Part shown: piece by piece, positions 6,200 through 8,645 of the stretch
How positions within the stretch are numbered: the stretch's first letter is position 1
How the letters are laid out: each line of letters starts with the position of its first letter
Source of the DNA: CAZDXJ01 sp964509475
Lineage (GTDB): Bacteria; Pseudomonadota; Gammaproteobacteria; Methylococcales; Methylomonadaceae
Reading direction: 5' to 3'
Length of the DNA stretch: 8,645 nucleotides
Assembly: GCA_964509475.1 (NCBI GenBank)
Contig: CAZDXJ010000090.1
Span: forward strand, 1 to 8,645
Translations under genes and position numbers: made by a program
Notes under the pieces: generated by a model
Database searches by the model: none
Seen by the model: only the letters and a program-made list of their open reading frames with translations
Told to the model about the DNA's origin: nothing

Positions 6200-8140
6200 A
6201 TGTCCGATCAAAAAATCTACCCGCCGCATACTGAAATCGTTAAACATTCATGGATTAACCGGGAACAATATCAATCCATGTATCAATATTCGCTGGACGA
6301 TCCGGAAGCGTTTTGGGCGGAACAAGCCGAATTGTTCCTGGATTGGAGCAAACGTTGGCAACACGTCATGGACTATGACTACAAACAGGGGTTAATACGC
6401 TGGTTTGAGGGCGGTCAACTCAATGTCAGTTATAATTGCCTTGACCGTCACTTGAAAACCCGAGGCCATCAAACCGCGATCATCTGGGAGGGCGATGACC
6501 CTGGCCGGGATAAAAAAATAACTTACCGGCAATTACACGAACAGGTCTGTAAATTTGCCAATGTCATGAAATCCATCGGCATAAAAAAAGGCGACCGGGT
6601 TTGTATTTATTTGCCGATGATAGCCGAAGCGGCCACTGTCATTCTCGCCTGTACCCGTATCGGTGCAATCCATTCCATTGTATTTGGCGGATTTTCCGCC
6701 GAAGCCTTGCGCGATCGTATTATTGACGCCGATTGCCGCTACCTGATCTGCGCCGATGAAAGTATCCGGGGCGGCAAAATATTACCCAGCAAAGCCAATG
6801 CTGACAAAGCGCTTGCCCAATGTCCTGATATCAAACACGTCATTGTCATCAAAAACAGCGGCAATCCGGTCAACTGGCAGGATGGACGTGATATTTGCTA
6901 TCACCAGGCCATGCAGCAGGCTTCCAGCGACTGTCCGCCCGAACAAATGGATGCCGAAGACCCGTTATTTATTTTGTACACATCCGGTTCCACCGGCAAA
7001 CCCAAAGGCGTACTGCATACCACCGGCGGTTATTTGCTCTACACAGCCATGACCCACAAATATGTGTTCGACTATCATGACGGCGAAATTTACTGGTGCA
7101 GCGCTGATATTGGCTGGATTACCGGGCATTCCTACATGATTTACGGCCCCTTGTGTAACGGCGCGACCACGCTTTTGTTTGAAGGCGTACCGACCTACCC
7201 GGAAGCGGATCGTTTCTGGAGGGTTATCGACAAACATCAGGTCAATATTTTCTATACCGCACCCACCGCGCTACGCGCATTAATGGCGCAAGGCGACGAC
7301 TATGTCAAACGCACCCGGCGCAGCAGCCTGCGTATCCTCGGCAGTGTTGGCGAGCCCATTAACCCGGAAGCCTGGGAATGGTACTATCATGTCGTCGGTG
7401 AAGGACGCTGCCCAATCGTCGATACCTGGTGGCAAACCGAAACCGGTGGCATCCTGATCACGCCCCTGCCCGGCGCTACCGACTTGAAACCCGGCTCGGC
7501 GACCTTGCCTTTTTTTGGTGTCAGACCGGTTATTTTGGACACCCAGGGCAATGAATTACAAGGTGAAGCCGAAGGCCTGCTGGCATTCAGTCAACCCTGG
7601 CCAGCGCAAGCACGCACGGTTTACGGGGATCATCAGCGCTTTATCGACACCTATTTCAAAAACTATCCGGGCTATTATTTTACCGGCGATGGCGCCCGCC
7701 GCGATAAACAGGGTTATTACTGGATAACTGGACGGGTCGATGATGTTATCAATGTTTCCGGGCATCGCCTGGGCACGGCTGAAGTGGAAAGCGCCCTGGT
7801 TTTGCACCCGGATGTTGCCGAAGCCGCAGTCGTCGGTTATCCGCACGCTATCAAAGGCCAAGGCATTTATGCCTACGTCATGCTCAATGCCGGCGCAGAA
7901 CCTTCCGGGCAACTGCGTCAGGCCTTGCTCGATCAAGTCAAACAGGAAATCGGAGCTATCGCCAAACCGGATATCATCCAATGGACCCGGGCTTTGCCCA
8001 AAACCCGATCCGGAAAAATCATGCGCCGCATCCTGCGCAAAGTTGCCGCCAATGAACTGGACAATCTGGGCGATACCTCCACCCTGGCCGATCCTTCCGT
8101 CGTCGAAGAAATTATACAAAACCGGCTTAATACAAAATAA
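6200..8140 (+). CDS. acs: Acetyl-CoA synthetase (AMP-forming)
   Basis: Acs converts acetate, ATP and CoA to acetyl-CoA, AMP and PPi in the cytoplasm. The protein has 646 residues, the normal length for the family (E. coli about 652). Motifs in order are the N-terminal ACAS segment (about 23-80), the ATP-binding loop YTSGSTGKPKGV (260-271), WWQTETGG (410-417, including the acetate-pocket tryptophan), YYFTGDGARRD (492-502), the hinge GRVDD (511-515), VSGHRLGTAEVES (519-531) and PKTRSGK (600-606). K606 is the adenylation lysine that Pat-type acetyltransferases and CobB regulate in other bacteria. A Shine-Dalgarno AAGGAA ends 5 bases before ATG 6200. The gene lies 47 bp after gluQ and may share its transcript or use its own weak promoter. 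The nearest look-alike, propionyl-CoA synthetase (PrpE), is less likely given the tryptophan in WWQTETGG. Confidence 0.97.
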   Translation: MSDQKIYPPHTEIVKHSWINREQYQSMYQYSLDDPEAFWAEQAELFLDWSKRWQHVMDYDYKQGLIRWFEGGQLNVSYNCLDRHLKTRGHQTAIIWEGDDPGRDKKITYRQLHEQVCKFANVMKSIGIKKGDRVCIYLPMIAEAATVILACTRIGAIHSIVFGGFSAEALRDRIIDADCRYLICADESIRGGKILPSKANADKALAQCPDIKHVIVIKNSGNPVNWQDGRDICYHQAMQQASSDCPPEQMDAEDPLFILYTSGSTGKPKGVLHTTGGYLLYTAMTHKYVFDYHDGEIYWCSADIGWITGHSYMIYGPLCNGATTLLFEGVPTYPEADRFWRVIDKHQVNIFYTAPTALRALMAQGDDYVKRTRRSSLRILGSVGEPINPEAWEWYYHVVGEGRCPIVDTWWQTETGGILITPLPGATDLKPGSATLPFFGVRPVILDTQGNELQGEAEGLLAFSQPWPAQARTVYGDHQRFIDTYFKNYPGYYFTGDGARRDKQGYYWITGRVDDVINVSGHRLGTAEVESALVLHPDVAEAAVVGYPHAIKGQGIYAYVMLNAGAEPSGQLRQALLDQVKQEIGAIAKPDIIQWTRALPKTRSGKIMRRILRKVAANELDNLGDTSTLADPSVVEEIIQNRLNTK

Positions 8141-8191
8141 TCACCAAATATACTCTACGCGGTTACGAATGCGGAAAATAAAGCAAACATC

Positions 8192-8238
8192 GGGACGAAA
8201 CGCCTGCCTGTTGCAGACCGGTTTGCCGGAACCGCCCT
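8192..8238 (+). repeat. Dispersed intergenic repeat R2, right copy
   Basis: This is the second copy of the repeat at 229-279, sharing GGGACGAAA, GCCTGCCTG, GCAGAC, GGTTTGCC and GAACCGCCCT, with a 5-base deletion in the centre. It begins 51 bp after the acs stop. No gene or obvious Rho-independent terminator is seen between acs and this repeat. Confidence 0.65.
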
Positions 8239-8255
8239 GCAGGGTTGAGCAGGGC
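8234..8255 (+). repeat. Hairpin GCCCTGC/GCAGGGC
   Basis: A perfect 7-bp stem, GCCCTGC (8234-8240) and GCAGGGC (8249-8255), closes an 8-base loop. The overlapping CCCTGCAGGG (8235-8244) is a palindrome that could compete with it. There is no T tract, so it is not a typical terminator, although it is the first strong hairpin downstream of acs. Confidence 0.5.
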
Positions 8256-8284
8256 ATATCCCGTAAAAACAAATATTGAATGGG

Positions 8285-8305
8285 GTAGGTGCGGATTTAT
8301 CCGCA
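8285..8305 (+). repeat. REP-type palindrome, copy 2
   Basis: This site is identical over 21 bases to the element at 2-22 and in the same orientation, with a GTAG head and a TGCGGAT/ATCCGCA stem. Flanking sequences differ, so only the core repeat has been copied. Confidence 0.7.
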
Positions 8306-8330
8306 CAGCACAGAACCCTGAATACGGCAC

Positions 8331-8401
8331 AGCGCCGGGCCATCACCGGTCGGGTGGCCGACAGGAGCGTAGCGAATCGGCCAATGCCCTGGAACGGCGC
8401 T
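8331..8401. repeat. Nested imperfect palindrome, possibly MITE-like
   Basis: The ends AGCGCCG (8331-8337) and CGGCGCT (8395-8401) are perfect inverted repeats. Further in, GGGC (8337-8340) can pair with GCCC (8386-8389), sharing one base with the outer stem, and GGCCGA (8356-8361) pairs with TCGGCC (8377-8382). The whole 71 bp can therefore fold on itself with bulges. Open frames across it on both strands give no recognisable protein. The element type is unknown. Confidence 0.45.
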
Positions 8402-8418
8402 TCGTTGCCCAAGGCGGA

Positions 8419-8502
8419 ACCACAGATGAACACAGAAAGTTTCCTGTTCAGCGATTTCGCCACAGCAAGCATACTCATTATCTTTTTGTGTTTTTCGTGG
8501 GT
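8419..8502. repeat. Fragments resembling common dispersed intergenic repeats
   Basis: ACCACAGATGAACACAGA (about 8419-8436) and TTTTTGTGTTTTTCGTGG (about 8483-8500) match, from general memory, words that recur in intergenic DNA of many environmental bacteria. Nothing in the window repeats them, so this assignment rests on recall only. No gene is recognised here. Confidence 0.3.
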
Positions 8503-8531
8503 ATCTACTCACCCCCCTCTGAAAAGCAGGT

Positions 8532-8631
8532 GTAGGTTGTTGATTTATCAGGCTTGCCCAGCTCTTCCGTGGAAGGGCTGGGCTTGCATAACAGGGATGT
8601 ATGCACGTGTCCTGATAAATCAATGACCTAC
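8532..8631. repeat. 100-bp element: inverted REP-like ends around a strong hairpin
   Basis: The left end (8532-8552) reads GTAGGTTGTTGATTTATCAG plus G. The right end (8611-8631), on the minus strand, matches it at 19 of 21 bases. Between them GCCCAGCTCTTCC (8556-8568) and GGAAGGGCTGGGC (8571-8583) form a 13-bp stem with one G-T pair. The ends share GTAGGT and GATTTATC with the REP copies at 2-22 and 8285-8305. It looks like a REP doublet (BIME) or a small non-autonomous element. The sequence after 8631 may belong to a larger repeat that runs off the window. Confidence 0.65.
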
Positions 8632-8645
8632 GCTGGCTACAACAC

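Noticed and set aside
8141..8190. Rho-independent terminator directly after acs
   Set aside because: No GC-rich stem followed by a T run is present in this stretch.
8155..8626. Three overlapping open frames of 107-116 codons on both strands at the right end
   Set aside because: They lie on palindromic and dispersed repeats, overlap each other on opposite strands, have repeat-derived composition and no recognisable domain or ribosome site.
1..8645. Defence, CRISPR, prophage or secondary-metabolite system
   Set aside because: All supported genes are housekeeping types, and the repeats are REP-like palindromes without regular spacers.

Overview
The window reads as a chromosomal housekeeping segment from a gammaproteobacterium. 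The main clues are a DksA with an intact four-cysteine zinc finger, dksA directly followed by gluQ (the arrangement known from Gammaproteobacteria), a full-length AMP-forming acetyl-CoA synthetase and a tRNA-Arg(CCG) with an encoded CCA. The intergenic DNA is rich in REP-type palindromes. A methylotroph-like lineage such as Methylococcales is a guess from overall impression; nothing in the window proves it.

Layout. Positions 1-350 hold no gene but several repeats: a REP hairpin, an inverted pair of hairpins and a dispersed repeat. A tRNA-Arg on the minus strand (351-427) has a good sigma70-type promoter. A PIN-PhoH ATPase gene (559-2037, +) converges on a minus-strand cluster, with only 2 bp between the two stop codons. 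That cluster, in transcription order, is a class I/II aminotransferase, a single-domain rhodanese and an AI-2E/PerM-family membrane protein (4674 down to 2040). Divergent from it, an AT-rich gap of about 150 bp leads to dksA (4826-5257), gluQ (about 5268-6152) and acs (6200-8140), all on the plus strand. The last 500 bp is again non-coding and packed with palindromes and dispersed repeats. Two of its repeat families also occur at the left end.

How the genes relate. DksA tunes RNA polymerase response to ppGpp. GluQ glutamylates queuosine in tRNA-Asp and probably depends on dksA transcription. Acs activates acetate. The aminotransferase, rhodanese and PerM genes are close enough to share a transcript, but I cannot name a common pathway for them.

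The most unusual observation is in gluQ. The reading frame is intact for about 294 codons, but no ATG, GTG or TTG occurs in frame upstream of its catalytic motifs. The N-terminus expected from the family falls exactly on an ATT codon, 10 bp after the dksA stop. I see no defence system, prophage, CRISPR array or other novel multi-gene system here. The remaining oddities are repeat elements and small start-site features.
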